Shown piece after piece: positions 1-9,128 of a DNA stretch of 64,000 nucleotides (position 1 is its first letter; each line of letters opens with the position of its first letter). The position numbers were made by a program, and so were the translations under genes. A model generated the notes under the pieces. The model did no database searches, was not told the DNA's origin, and saw only the letters and a program-made list of their open reading frames with translations. The stretch covers positions 62,001-126,000 of the forward strand of contig JASJOS010000008.1 of the NCBI GenBank assembly GCA_030068525.1, read 5' to 3'. The DNA comes from Xanthocytophaga flava (lineage in GTDB: Bacteria; Bacteroidota; Bacteroidia; Cytophagales; 172606-1).

Positions 1-129
1 ATCTTTTACTATCTGATGGGTACTTGTTGACTCATCATCAAAAATACTCTTTCTGTCTAACGGTATATAGACAGTTAATAGGTGGCTCTGGCTATCAGTG
101 TGCGGATAGCAGCCATAAGGTGTTTGCAT
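1..129 (-). CDS. Possible 5' end of a gene running off the left edge
   Basis: An open frame of 43 codons starts at ATG (129-127) and runs without a stop off the window edge, starting MQTPYGCYPH. An in-frame stop lies 13 codons upstream, so this ATG is the only plausible start. It is the first open frame leaving the window downstream of the cobalamin riboswitch, so it may be the controlled gene. There is no signal peptide and I recognise no family. The leader of about 220 nt is long for a direct riboswitch target, so the real target could start further left. Confidence 0.3.
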   Translation of the reverse strand, partial: MQTPYGCYPHTDSQSHLLTVYIPLDRKSIFDDESTSTHQIVKD

Positions 130-234
130 ACTTTTAACTGTGTTAAGATGAATAGTTAAAAGCTCTTACACTCCACAATGTAACAAGGGATAAAATCATA
201 GACAGGGGAGAGATCTGACTGAAAACAGACATGC

Positions 235-270
235 ATCTGATGAGGTTCATCTACGTGAACCGCCTCAGAT
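235..270 (-). other. Hairpin downstream of the riboswitch, possible expression platform
   Basis: The arms ATCTGA and TCAGAT enclose an inner 6-bp stem (GGTTCA/TGAACC) with a six-base loop and a small internal loop. It lies on the transcript between the B12 box and the first open frame. No run of T follows, so it is not a clear terminator. It could be part of the expression platform. Confidence 0.3.
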
Positions 271-349
271 CCATAGTTTGTAAAAATTTCAGAACAGAAA
301 ATCACCACACCTGACCGTGCTTCAAACCGCGAAAGCATTGTCATACTGG

Positions 350-512
350 AAAAGGCAGGTCTCCTGACTTGTAACACGTATACCATCCTTCCCATATCAT
401 TGATACAGTGGACAAACAAGGGTATACGCTTTGAAGGTTACTTACAGTTGCGCGACAGTTCGTGATTTTCACACGATTCCCTATTAATCGGCATTATGCA
501 GAACCTCTTCCA
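350..512 (-). promoter_or_regulatory. Cobalamin (B12) riboswitch
   Basis: Read on the minus strand, the segment holds the hallmarks of the adenosylcobalamin riboswitch in order: TTAATAGGGAA, then a GTGAAAATCAC hairpin, then CTGTCGCGCAACTGTAAG, then a CCACTGT element, ending with the B12 box AGTCAGGAGACCTGCC at 371-354. These blocks match the family consensus closely and in the right order and spacing. In Bacteroidota such switches usually repress cobalamin uptake (BtuB-type TonB receptors) or B12-independent enzymes when B12 is plentiful. The controlled gene lies to the left, mostly outside the window. Confidence 0.92.
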
Positions 513-712
513 GAGGGTATAAAGTAAAGAACTTACATGAAGGGGGCGAATATACGTGATTTATCTGATTTGGATGTAGGTTTAGATTAATTCCTCTTTT
601 GTTATGCAATTCCATGGATAGGAAGATTGTTTGCTATGCGAGGTATAAACCCTGGTTTTGGTATCCGGTACGGATTATTATATTAGGAAGAATCAAGATG
701 GATTTATTAATG

Positions 713-757
713 AAAAGACACTGATTTGAACCTATAATTCGAATCAGTGTCTTTTTG
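713..757. terminator. Bidirectional intrinsic terminator
   Basis: A 17-bp arm pair (AAAGACACTGATT.../...AATCAGTGTCTTT) has a 7-nt loop and a T run on either side. It sits about 80 nt beyond the stop of the phosphoesterase, the last gene of the leftward pair, and also insulates the riboswitch region. Confidence 0.75.
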
Positions 758-836
758 TTTCAAATGAGATTTAGGAAGATGAGAAAGTTTCATCGTTTAC
801 TAACAATTACATGCTGAATTAGCTGACCAGTAAGCA

Positions 837-1622
837 TCATGGTGCTACTATCAGATGTTCTACAGGTTGGTTCTCCTTTTCCTGAAGTGGTAATTCATAC
901 AAGAAGAAAGGATTAGTATAACCCGCATTATGTAATACAGGTTTGGCAACATTGAACACCTTTACACCTTGTTTGGTGGCACCTTCCAGGTGTCCATGAT
1001 GTGCATGCCCATGAAAGGCAACCGTTACTTCCCTGCGATCCAGCGGTTCTGCTAAGTAGGATGATCCAAGAAAAGGGAAAATCTCCTCAGGTTCGCCAAC
1101 CACCGTTTCTTTGATAGGAGAGTAATGTAATACAGCCACTTTTAGTATATCAATATCATCTCCCTCCAGGCGATACAATGCCTGATCCAGTTTCAAGGAT
1201 TCTTCCACTGCCGCCTGTACATACGCTTTATTCATTTCTTCGCCAAAACGGGGTAGCATAAAGCGGTCAAAGCCCCCGCCAAACCCTTTTACTCCTGCAA
1301 AACCCACTCCATTGATAACCACTGATTCTCCATCCAATACATGAATCTTGTTATTACATAAAACATGTCTGATTTCATCCTGTTGATTATCATGATAATC
1401 ATGATTACCCAGTACTGCTATCACCGGAATAGAGCAAACACTCAATTCCTCAAGCAAGATCTCAGCCTCACTGGCTTGTCCGGTATCTGTCAGATCCCCA
1501 CACAGAATCAGCGCAAATGCCTGTTCTGATACAGACTGAAAGCATTCTTTCCATTTGCCACGGTCAGTCGCTTTAATATGAATATCGCCAATAGCAGCGA
1601 TTTGTTTGCTCTTTAAAGTCAT
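837..1622 (-). CDS. Calcineurin-like metallophosphoesterase
   Basis: A 261-residue cytoplasmic phosphoesterase with every metal-binding motif of the calcineurin-like superfamily: GDIH (D13, H15), GDLTD (D43), GNHDYH (N73, H74), a lone His (H166 in LHYSP) and HGHAHHG (H204, H206). These ligate a dinuclear metal centre that hydrolyses phosphomono- or diesters; the substrate cannot be inferred. There is no signal peptide. It is the second gene of a leftward pair, starting 2 nt after the stop of the nucleotidyltransferase gene, so the two are very likely co-transcribed and perhaps translationally coupled. A strong terminator follows. Confidence 0.9.
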   Translation of the reverse strand: MTLKSKQIAAIGDIHIKATDRGKWKECFQSVSEQAFALILCGDLTDTGQASEAEILLEELSVCSIPVIAVLGNHDYHDNQQDEIRHVLCNNKIHVLDGESVVINGVGFAGVKGFGGGFDRFMLPRFGEEMNKAYVQAAVEESLKLDQALYRLEGDDIDILKVAVLHYSPIKETVVGEPEEIFPFLGSSYLAEPLDRREVTVAFHGHAHHGHLEGATKQGVKVFNVAKPVLHNAGYTNPFFLYELPLQEKENQPVEHLIVAP

Positions 1623-1624
1623 AT

Positions 1625-2422
1625 CTATACGCTTTTCATTGTGATTGTTTTATAATTCCATTCCCGAACGTCAATATCATACTGCGTCTGATCAATGAGA
1701 GGCCCAAGACACAACGTTTGTTGGGGTGTTGGTAAATCATACTGTTCCTTGGCTTTTGCCAGTAACTCCTCCATTAACCATTGGGGAACCAGATCTCTTT
1801 TTGACGGATAACAAAACTGGAAACTAAGCAGCTGAGCCAAGAGCAGTTGCCAATGTATCTCCAGATGCGTCCATACCCGGTTCCAGTTCAAACGGTCTCC
1901 ATAACGCACAATCAGGTGGTTCAAGTCAGCTCCATCAAACCGCTCCCGGTTTTGTACATAGATTTTACACCAGAACAACTCTTCCGCAGATAAAAACTGA
2001 ACAGGTACACCACAAAACTCTCCCGCATACGAATTTTCCATCCAGCTATCATCTACTGTACAAATATTATTTACTGTGTTATATATAATATCCATAAAGT
2101 AATCATCGTGAAAGTACACCTTAGCCAACCATCGGGAATCGGTAATTTCCGTATGATATCCCATAGAAGAAAAGTGTTTGAGAATCTTGGGATACTCACT
2201 GGATTTACAGAATATATCCAGATCCTTGGTGTCACGATAGATGCCTGTATACTGTTGCAGAGCAAATGCTCCTCCTACGAGATAGGATAATCCAGCTTCA
2301 TTGAGCATAGTAAGAGCTTCTTTGTAGAATTTTTCTGCTGTTCTTTTTTCTTCCTCAGTAACTTTACACTTAACCATATGAATATATTTAATCTTTGATA
2401 TTTCTCCCGAAGCTATTCGCAT
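1625..2422 (-). CDS. Nucleotidyltransferase-fold protein
   Basis: A 265-residue protein with the minimal nucleotidyltransferase signature: a GG pair (G50-G51 in YLVGGAFAL) followed by D67-x-D69 in TKDLDIFC, as in polymerase-beta-like transferases. These residues bind Mg-NTP. The rest is an alpha/beta region rich in Trp with no second domain I recognise. Members include MNT/AbiEii-like proteins and aminoglycoside transferases, so the substrate is open. A second start at residue 16 (MVKCKV, position 2377) is at least as plausible and gives a wider divergent promoter region to the GNAT gene at 2493. It is the first gene of an operon with the phosphoesterase. Confidence 0.8.
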   Translation of the reverse strand: MRIASGEISKIKYIHMVKCKVTEEEKRTAEKFYKEALTMLNEAGLSYLVGGAFALQQYTGIYRDTKDLDIFCKSSEYPKILKHFSSMGYHTEITDSRWLAKVYFHDDYFMDIIYNTVNNICTVDDSWMENSYAGEFCGVPVQFLSAEELFWCKIYVQNRERFDGADLNHLIVRYGDRLNWNRVWTHLEIHWQLLLAQLLSFQFCYPSKRDLVPQWLMEELLAKAKEQYDLPTPQQTLCLGPLIDQTQYDIDVREWNYKTITMKSV

Positions 2423-2492
2423 CTAGAAAAGCAAAGCTAAAATTGTGTGCCTCACAATATTGATTGTCAGTTACTAAGTAAAAACAACTCTT

Positions 2493-2966
2493 ATGCATAT
2501 TACCATACAAAAGGGCATTACAGATTTGCAAAAAGCAAGTATCCTGAAACTGTGGAATGAGGAATATCCTCAAAAACTCCAGTATGCATCCATTGCTGAA
2601 TTTGATAAATATTTGGATGGACTGGAAGATAAAACCCATTTTCTGCTCAGAGAAGAGGAAGAAATAATAGGCTGGGCTGCGACCTTTAAAAGGGATGAGC
2701 AACGCTGGTTTGCGATTCTTATAAGTTCGTTTGTTCAGGGGAAAGGATATGGAAAAAAACTCCTCAATGCACTCAAAGAACACGAAACTCACTTATTAGG
2801 CTGGGTAATTGATCATAATAAGGATAGCAAAGCCAATGGAATGCCTTATTATTCGCCTCTGGCATTTTATGAGAAGAACGGTTTTGTGATACAACCCGAG
2901 ATTCGTTTTGAATCAGAGAAGATGTCGGCTTTACGTATTGAATGGAAAAAGATAGCCTCTGTGTAA
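2493..2966 (+). CDS. GNAT-family N-acetyltransferase
   Basis: A 157-residue single-domain protein. The acetyl-CoA pyrophosphate-binding motif is visible as Q82-G-K-G-Y-G87 followed by KKLLNAL, preceded by the hydrophobic strand RWFAILIS. A C-terminal Y-Y-S-P-L-A-F-Y-E-K-N-G-F stretch matches the late GNAT motif (FYEKxGF) that packs on the CoA. It would transfer an acetyl group to an amine of unknown identity in the cytoplasm. It is divergent from the nucleotidyltransferase with about 70 nt between, and is monocistronic. Confidence 0.85.
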   Translation: MHITIQKGITDLQKASILKLWNEEYPQKLQYASIAEFDKYLDGLEDKTHFLLREEEEIIGWAATFKRDEQRWFAILISSFVQGKGYGKKLLNALKEHETHLLGWVIDHNKDSKANGMPYYSPLAFYEKNGFVIQPEIRFESEKMSALRIEWKKIASV

Positions 2967-3074
2967 GTAAACAACTGATCTGTCTGCGCATACTTCTGTT
3001 TTGGATAACCTTCTGTACCTCATTTCTTTAACTCACTGGCTTGAGTTCTGGTATTACCTACAAAAAATATATTA

Positions 3075-3125
3075 ACTGCAATTGCGAATTAAATAAATTG
3101 ATTTATATTTACTGCAATCACGAAT
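3075..3125 (+). promoter_or_regulatory. Direct-repeat operator candidate before the PadR gene
   Basis: Two near-identical 15-mers, ACTGCAATTGCGAAT (3075-3089) and ACTGCAATCACGAAT (3111-3125), are offset by 36 bp. The second ends 12 nt before the padR start codon. PadR-type regulators usually autoregulate, so this is a reasonable binding site, but no binding data are available. Confidence 0.45.
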
Positions 3126-3137
3126 AATATTGAACTA

Positions 3138-3464
3138 ATGAAAAAAACAAAACTGGGAGAGTTTGAAGAACTGGTATTGCTTACAGTTGCTGCGCTGCAG
3201 GAGGATGCCTATGGTGTAGAGATTAAGCGGGAACTGGAAACACGTTTGAAGGAAAAGCTAAGTGTAGGTTCTATCCAGTCGGCACTGAAGCGTATGGAGG
3301 AAAAAGGATTCCTTACTTCGGAATTTGGAGAAGCTACTCAGAAGAGAGGAGGCAAGCGCAAACGTATCTATGCCACTACTTCCTATGCCCATCAGGTCCT
3401 TGCTGAAATGAGAGACATTCGGGCTGGTTTATGGGAAGTCATTCCAAATGTATCGTTGACCTAA
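3138..3464 (+). CDS. PadR-family transcriptional regulator
   Basis: A 108-residue winged-helix protein. It begins KLGEFEELVLLTVAALQ followed by AYGVEIKRELE, the usual PadR start, and includes SVGSIQSALKRMEEKGFL (recognition helix) and a wing with KRGGKRKRIYATT. It should act as a dimeric repressor. The stop is 20 nt before the permease gene at 3485, and this PadR/permease pair is widespread in Cytophagales, so it most likely controls the downstream permease. The direct repeats just upstream are the likely operator. Confidence 0.95.
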   Translation: MKKTKLGEFEELVLLTVAALQEDAYGVEIKRELETRLKEKLSVGSIQSALKRMEEKGFLTSEFGEATQKRGGKRKRIYATTSYAHQVLAEMRDIRAGLWEVIPNVSLT

Positions 3465-3484
3465 CTAAATAAACCCAGACAACT

Positions 3485-6091
3485 ATGAAACAACCGAACC
3501 ACTACGCTCCACCCAAATGGCCTCTCCGGCTTTTGCGCCTGTTTGTAAAAGAAGAATACCTCGAAGAGATTGAAGGAGACATGGAAGAACTTTTTCAGGA
3601 CAATCTGGAAACACTCTCTTACCGTCAGGCCCGAAGAATGTATACCTGGGAAATGATACGTCTGATGCGACCGCTTATCATGAAAAATATACGTATTACA
3701 CTATCTCCTAACCCGTATGATATGTTTAAGAACTACTTCAAAATTTCGTTCAGAAGTTTGATGCGAAACCCGCTGAGTGCATTCATCAATATTATGGGTT
3801 TAGCGGTTGCTATTGGCATTTGTATGCTTGTCTATGCTTTTATTGCCTATGACAACAATATTGATCAATTCCATACTCATAAACATTCTGTTTACCTGAC
3901 TACTTTTTTTGCAGATAGAGAAGGTACGCTACAACAATATGGACAAACACCAGGGCCTCTGGGACAAATGCTGAAGAAAGATTTTGCTCAGATTAAACAT
4001 GTGTGTCGGATAGAAGACAGAAATCTTGTACTAAAATATGGTGATCAGGTATTTACCGAGCGGGTACGTTATACTGACCCTACCTTTTTAGAGATGCTTA
4101 CCTTTCCTCTCAAGTGGGGAACAAGCCAATCATTAGCAGATGTAAATAGTGTGATTCTCAGCGAGGAAATGTCTGTTAAGTATTTTGGTGCAACAAATCC
4201 CATTGGTGAGAACGTTCATATAAAACTAGGCAATGCTGGAACCAAAACATTTAAAGTGATGGGAGTAGCTGCTCCTTTTCCAAAAGCTCATGCCATTGAT
4301 TTTGATTTTCTGATCAATTTTGAAAACCTGCGTTTATCCGAATCGGATGGTGCATTACATGACTGGAATACTTTGGTCAATGCCACCCTTGTTCAGGTAG
4401 AAGATCCATCTGATTTAAAGATTATTCAACAGGGAATGGATAAGTATAAAGTTCTGCAAAACAAAGAAGTGCAGAAGGACTGGGCAATCTCTTCCTTTGC
4501 CTTTGAGCCATTGGCAACATTACATAAAAATTCAGCACAGATACGGGATGATATTTCCGTTGATCCTCCTATCGAAAGTCTGGTTGCACTGCCTGTCATA
4601 GGTATATTTATGCTGGCTCTGGCTTGCTTCAATTATATCAATATCGCACTTGTTTCAACTACGAAAAGACTAAAGGAAATTGGTGTACGAAAAGTCATTG
4701 GAGCCAATAGAGTCCGAATCCTGATTCAGTTTTTAGTTGAGAATATCTCTGTAACATTTTTCGCATTGGTACTGGGATTTATCCTGACCATTACTGTTTT
4801 TCTTCCCTGGTTTATTCCTGTATCTGGCAGAGAGTTGGAGCTTAATCTGATTGATAGTAACTTTTGGGTGTTTCTCCTGGCTATTTTACTTTTTACAGGT
4901 ATTGCCTCCGGACTATATCCTGCTTTGTATATCTCCAGATTTGATGCTGTAAAGATATTTACAGGCTCAGTGCAGTTTGGCAAAAAGAACCCATTGACAA
5001 AGCTGTTTTTGGGTATTCAGTTGGTCCTATCATGTATTCTGATCACAGGAGCTGTGGTTTATATGCAAAATACAACCTTTCAGACTATGCGTAGCTGGGG
5101 TTACAATCAGCGGGATGTATTGTATGTGAACATTCCGAACCAGGCTGCCTATGAACAATTACAGGATAAAATGCTTCAGAATGCCAATGTGCGTTCACTT
5201 GCAGGTTCAAAAGACCATCTTGGGAAAAAGATTTCTACCGCGATAATTCATACACCTGCCAATCGCCAGTACGAAGTGGAGCAGTTAGCCGTTGATGCTC
5301 ATTATGTTAATACAATGGGTTTGCAACTGTCAGATGGACGGAACTTTAACGATCAGTCTGAAAATGATAAACACACAGTCATTGTCAATGAGCTTTTGGT
5401 GAAAAACATGGAGCTATCAAATCCGATTGGACACCAGTTCCGGATAGACAGTACAAAATATCAGATCATTGGAGTGGTAAAGGATTTTCATACCCATAGC
5501 TTTTACAATCCGATTCGACCCACTCTTTTTAAGTTAGCAGACAAGAAAGACTATCAGTTTTTGTCTGTGCAAGTGAAAAATGGTTCACAAGAGGAAACCT
5601 ATCAGGCCTTACAAACTCAGTGGGCTGCTTTATTTCCGGATAGTCCCTTTCAGGGTGGATATCAGGAAGATGTCTGGGGTATATTCTTTAGCCAGTTAGC
5701 ACGTATGGAAGAGTTCACCAGGACAATTGCTTGTATGGCTGTATTGCTGGCAAGTTTGGGATTGTATGGGCTGGTCTCACTCAATGTGGCGGGTCGGGTC
5801 AGAGAGTTTAGCATTCGAAAAGTACTCGGAGCCAGGCTATTGGACTTATCTGTAACCATTGCCAGACAGTATTTGGTTCTGATCATATCTGCGTTGGCAA
5901 TTGGAGTCCCTGTGAGCTATATGTTAATTCACACACAATTAAATATGATGTTTGCTTATCCAATGCCAATGGACTTTTCAGGTGTTTCGATTGCTGTATT
6001 ACTATTGGTTTGTGTTTTGCTGGGTGTGATTTCTATTCAAATTAGAAAGGTAGCTAAGTCAAATCTGGTAAAGGGACTGAAAGTAGAGTAA
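3485..6091 (+). CDS. MacB/FtsX-type ABC transporter permease with prefix domain
   Basis: An 868-residue inner-membrane protein. Residues about 1-75 form the soluble 'permease prefix' region (KWPLRLLRLFVKEEYLEEIEGDMEELF) typical of permeases paired with PadR. A first transmembrane helix lies near residues 95-118, then a MacB-like periplasmic domain. An FtsX core with three helices is at about 365-485 (containing RLKEIGVRKVIGA), then a second periplasmic domain and a second FtsX core at about 740-865 (REFSIRKVLGA). No ATP-binding cassette is present here, so an ATPase encoded elsewhere is needed. The family moves lipids, peptides or drugs or transmits envelope-stress force; the substrate is unknown. 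A terminator follows at 6207. Confidence 0.95.
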   Translation: MKQPNHYAPPKWPLRLLRLFVKEEYLEEIEGDMEELFQDNLETLSYRQARRMYTWEMIRLMRPLIMKNIRITLSPNPYDMFKNYFKISFRSLMRNPLSAFINIMGLAVAIGICMLVYAFIAYDNNIDQFHTHKHSVYLTTFFADREGTLQQYGQTPGPLGQMLKKDFAQIKHVCRIEDRNLVLKYGDQVFTERVRYTDPTFLEMLTFPLKWGTSQSLADVNSVILSEEMSVKYFGATNPIGENVHIKLGNAGTKTFKVMGVAAPFPKAHAIDFDFLINFENLRLSESDGALHDWNTLVNATLVQVEDPSDLKIIQQGMDKYKVLQNKEVQKDWAISSFAFEPLATLHKNSAQIRDDISVDPPIESLVALPVIGIFMLALACFNYINIALVSTTKRLKEIGVRKVIGANRVRILIQFLVENISVTFFALVLGFILTITVFLPWFIPVSGRELELNLIDSNFWVFLLAILLFTGIASGLYPALYISRFDAVKIFTGSVQFGKKNPLTKLFLGIQLVLSCILITGAVVYMQNTTFQTMRSWGYNQRDVLYVNIPNQAAYEQLQDKMLQNANVRSLAGSKDHLGKKISTAIIHTPANRQYEVEQLAVDAHYVNTMGLQLSDGRNFNDQSENDKHTVIVNELLVKNMELSNPIGHQFRIDSTKYQIIGVVKDFHTHSFYNPIRPTLFKLADKKDYQFLSVQVKNGSQEETYQALQTQWAALFPDSPFQGGYQEDVWGIFFSQLARMEEFTRTIACMAVLLASLGLYGLVSLNVAGRVREFSIRKVLGARLLDLSVTIARQYLVLIISALAIGVPVSYMLIHTQLNMMFAYPMPMDFSGVSIAVLLLVCVLLGVISIQIRKVAKSNLVKGLKVE

Positions 6092-6206
6092 GGATAGCAG
6101 GCTTGATAGATCAGTACAGAAGGGGTTAGTGTTACCAGGTTTTGGTGTATAATGTGAATTTTAACATCTGAAGAAGATGCTCTCTGTTAAAATCCATTTG
6201 TTTTTC

Positions 6207-6249
6207 ATAAATTATCCTTGTTTTATGAGTTAAAGCAAGGATAATTTAT
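6207..6249 (+). terminator. Intrinsic terminator after the PadR/permease operon
   Basis: A 14-bp perfect stem (ATAAATTATCCTTG/CAAGGATAATTTAT) with a 15-nt loop is followed by TTTGT. It ends about 50 nt before the next permease start, so 6299-8752 probably has its own promoter. Confidence 0.7.
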
Positions 6250-6298
6250 TTTGTACTTCTTCGCACTAAATGTTCACCTGTTATTCTGCTAACTATTT

Positions 6299-8752
6299 AT
6301 GCTGAAGCATTATCTGGATTTATCACTAAGGAATATCAAAAAGAATACTATCTACTCCGCTATCAACATTCTGGGATTTTCTATTGGTATTGCAGTTGTC
6401 CTATATATTATTCAATATGTAGTGTATGAGTTAAGCTATGATTCCTTTATAAATGAGGCAGAGTATATCTACAGAGTTGACCATACCCAATATACCAGTG
6501 AAAAAGAATGGCAGGGCAGTGCAAGAAATTATTTGGGATTGGGTCCTGCACTAAAGGAAAAACTACCAGATGTAGCTGATTTTTGTAGAATCTCGAAAAA
6601 TCTGGATGCAACCAGAGGGGTGCCACTTAAGTATCAGGATAAGATATTTTATGAGCAAAATGTGTATTATGTTGACAGTACTTTTTTGGATTTCTTTTCA
6701 GTACAGCTGGTAAGTGGAAATAGTAAAACTGCCTTAATGAATGGCAACTCAGTTTTGATATCAACCTCTATTGCAAAAAAGCTATTTGGAGACAAAGACC
6801 CCATCGGATTAGTAATAACTGAACTGGATAATGAAAACTCAAACCGAATAGTTACCGGAGTTTTTGAGGATATTCCTGAAAACTCTCACCTGAAATTTGA
6901 TATCCTTATTCCCATCTTTGGTGATCCTAATTATAAATTTTTTGTTCAGGACCCATGGTATTCACCTGCATGGTATACCTATGTAAAGATGGGTAGCAAG
7001 ATAAAAGATCAGAAAGATGTTAATCTGGTGGCCACATCAATTGCCCGAACCTACAAGGCAGACTTTATAAAAAATCAATTGCGTATTGTGTTCACACCTG
7101 TTACATCCATTTACCTGCAATCTGATTTCAAAGACGAACTAAAAATAAATGGAAGTTTAAATCTTGTATTCTTTCTTATTCTGGTGGCATTTTTACTGTT
7201 GGCAATCAGTAGCATCAACTACTCAAATCTGAGTATCGTGTTTGCTATGGACAGGTCCAAAGAAGTGGGTCTAAGAAAAACTTTTGGTGCCTCCGCAACC
7301 CAGTTGAGGAAACAATTTCTTATTGATTCTTTTGTAACCAATCTGCTTTCGTTGGGGATAGCGATAGTTTTGTATGTGGTATTTTCTCCTTCCTTCAATG
7401 ATATAATTGGTAAAAATATAAACGCCTCTCTGAATTATATAGTTTTTACAGGAGCTGTAATCGGAGTTCTCATCGTATCTACTTTACTCAGTGGGGCGTA
7501 TCCAGCTATACTTCTTTCCTCCTTTAAACCTGTTGACGTTTTGAAAGGGAAGCTTGTGATGAACAACAGAAGTTTTAGTTTGCGAAAGGCATTGGTCGTG
7601 TTCCAGTTTTGTATAGCATTGATACTGATTATCTGGTCTCTTTTCGTATCCGGACAATTGGAATTTATGCGTACAGCGAATATTGGTTTCAATCCGGATA
7701 ACCAACTCATCATTCATAATCCTACAGCCTATAGCAGGGTTGATAATGAACATAGATATGATGACTATCTGGTTTTTAAAAAAGAAGTTCTGAACAGCGC
7801 TGCTATTGAGAGTATTTCTACGTCTTCTTCCGTTCCAGGTACAGAGATAGGCTTTACCTATGTCAATTCTATAAAGAAGCATGTAAATGGAGTATATGAT
7901 CCAACACCCTATAAGGTGATGTATGTAGGATACGACTATCTAAGCCAACTGGAACTTCAATTACTGGCAGGGAGAAATTTCTCAGAAGACTTTCTTTCCG
8001 ATGCTAAGTATGGAAGTATTATTCTAAATGCTGAGGCTATAAAGGTTCTGGGCTATTCTTCCCCTGAAGATGCCCTGAACAAATATATATACTTCCAGCA
8101 GTTAGATGAGTGGGAAAAGGTGCAGATTATTGGTGTTGTAAAAAACTATCGGCATGTATCCCTAAAAAGTCCTGTATCACCCACACTTTTTTACCTAAGC
8201 CAGGATAAGGGGCAACAGGTATTTTACTCACTGAAATTTGCAAAGAACAGCTCTCAGCATGTGATAAGTAGTGTGAAGGATATATGGAAAAAGGTGTATC
8301 CCGGTAAACCCTTCAATTACTTCTTTTTGGATGATCATTATGACATTCAGTATGCACATGAGAAACGATTACAACTACTTACCACTTTCTTTTCCAATGT
8401 TGTGATCTTTATCTGCTGTCTTGGTTTAATAAACCTGGCCTTATTTGAAGGGAAAAAACGTTCCAAAGAAATTGGAATCCGAAAAGTCCTTGGAGCAAGT
8501 CGCCGATCCATACTCTTCCTTCTCATGGCTGATTTCCTGAAGCTGGTAATTCTGGCCAATATCATTGCCTGGCCTATTGCTTATCTGATTATAAATAAAT
8601 GGCTCCAGAGTTATCCTGAAAGGATACATATTAATGGCATACTATTTCTGGTTGCAAGTTTGGCATCTATCGCTCTGGTGATGCTTTCAGTTTTCCTTTC
8701 TACCTATAAAACAACTAATATTAACCCCGTCAAAGCCATAAAAAGCGAATAG
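6299..8752 (+). CDS. MacB/FtsX-type ABC transporter permease
   Basis: An 817-residue paralogue of the preceding permease without the prefix domain. It begins MLKHYLDLSLRNIKKNTIYSA, with a first membrane helix near residues 18-40, a MacB-like periplasmic domain, and an FtsX core at about 285-400 (RSKEVGLRKTFGA). A second helix near 430-448, a second periplasmic domain, and a terminal FtsX core at about 690-815 (RSKEIGIRKVLGA) follow. No ATPase subunit is encoded nearby. It lies in the same direction as the PadR-linked permease but behind a terminator. The two could be parts of one exporter family or independent. Confidence 0.93.
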   Translation: MLKHYLDLSLRNIKKNTIYSAINILGFSIGIAVVLYIIQYVVYELSYDSFINEAEYIYRVDHTQYTSEKEWQGSARNYLGLGPALKEKLPDVADFCRISKNLDATRGVPLKYQDKIFYEQNVYYVDSTFLDFFSVQLVSGNSKTALMNGNSVLISTSIAKKLFGDKDPIGLVITELDNENSNRIVTGVFEDIPENSHLKFDILIPIFGDPNYKFFVQDPWYSPAWYTYVKMGSKIKDQKDVNLVATSIARTYKADFIKNQLRIVFTPVTSIYLQSDFKDELKINGSLNLVFFLILVAFLLLAISSINYSNLSIVFAMDRSKEVGLRKTFGASATQLRKQFLIDSFVTNLLSLGIAIVLYVVFSPSFNDIIGKNINASLNYIVFTGAVIGVLIVSTLLSGAYPAILLSSFKPVDVLKGKLVMNNRSFSLRKALVVFQFCIALILIIWSLFVSGQLEFMRTANIGFNPDNQLIIHNPTAYSRVDNEHRYDDYLVFKKEVLNSAAIESISTSSSVPGTEIGFTYVNSIKKHVNGVYDPTPYKVMYVGYDYLSQLELQLLAGRNFSEDFLSDAKYGSIILNAEAIKVLGYSSPEDALNKYIYFQQLDEWEKVQIIGVVKNYRHVSLKSPVSPTLFYLSQDKGQQVFYSLKFAKNSSQHVISSVKDIWKKVYPGKPFNYFFLDDHYDIQYAHEKRLQLLTTFFSNVVIFICCLGLINLALFEGKKRSKEIGIRKVLGASRRSILFLLMADFLKLVILANIIAWPIAYLIINKWLQSYPERIHINGILFLVASLASIALVMLSVFLSTYKTTNINPVKAIKSE

Positions 8753-9128
8753 TCTACTTTTCTTTATACTTCATATATGAGTGATCTTGAATATTGGAAG
8801 TGAGTTTAGTTTATTTTCAACACCATCACTTATGCTTTTGAAAAGAGTATAGGTGATGGTTAATTTTGAAAAATATCTCTAGTTTGGTTGGTTTATTGTC
8901 CCTTTCATAATTTTTCCACAACCGCTCTCATTTTTTACTTACCCAAAAACAGGTTTTTATCTTCAGAGCATCTCTTTTCTTTAGAAACACAAAAACCTGA
9001 TTTAGGTAAGATATTTAGTATACCCCTGACATTCAGCTGTCATAGACCCACTCTATGTTTGTGTTACTGTGAAGTTATCCTCTGCCGCAGTACTAGAAAC
9101 CTATTTTTTTACTAAACAAACAACAGCT
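8753..9128. other. Intergenic region with a terminator, otherwise empty
   Basis: A stem (CACCATCAC 8821-8829 with GTGATGG 8853-8859, then TTAATTTT) suits termination after the permease. The rest is AT-rich leader of the next gene. I see no gene or other clear signal. Confidence 0.5.
8819..8866 (+). terminator. Intrinsic terminator after the second permease
   Basis: A 9- to 10-bp stem AACACCATCAC/GTGATGGTT with a loop of about 22 nt is followed by AATTTT. It lies about 70 nt after the permease stop. Confidence 0.6.

Noticed and set aside
156-419. An 87-codon leftward frame over the left edge region
   Set aside because: Its first part lies inside the cobalamin riboswitch aptamer, including the B12 box, and the rest shows no family features.
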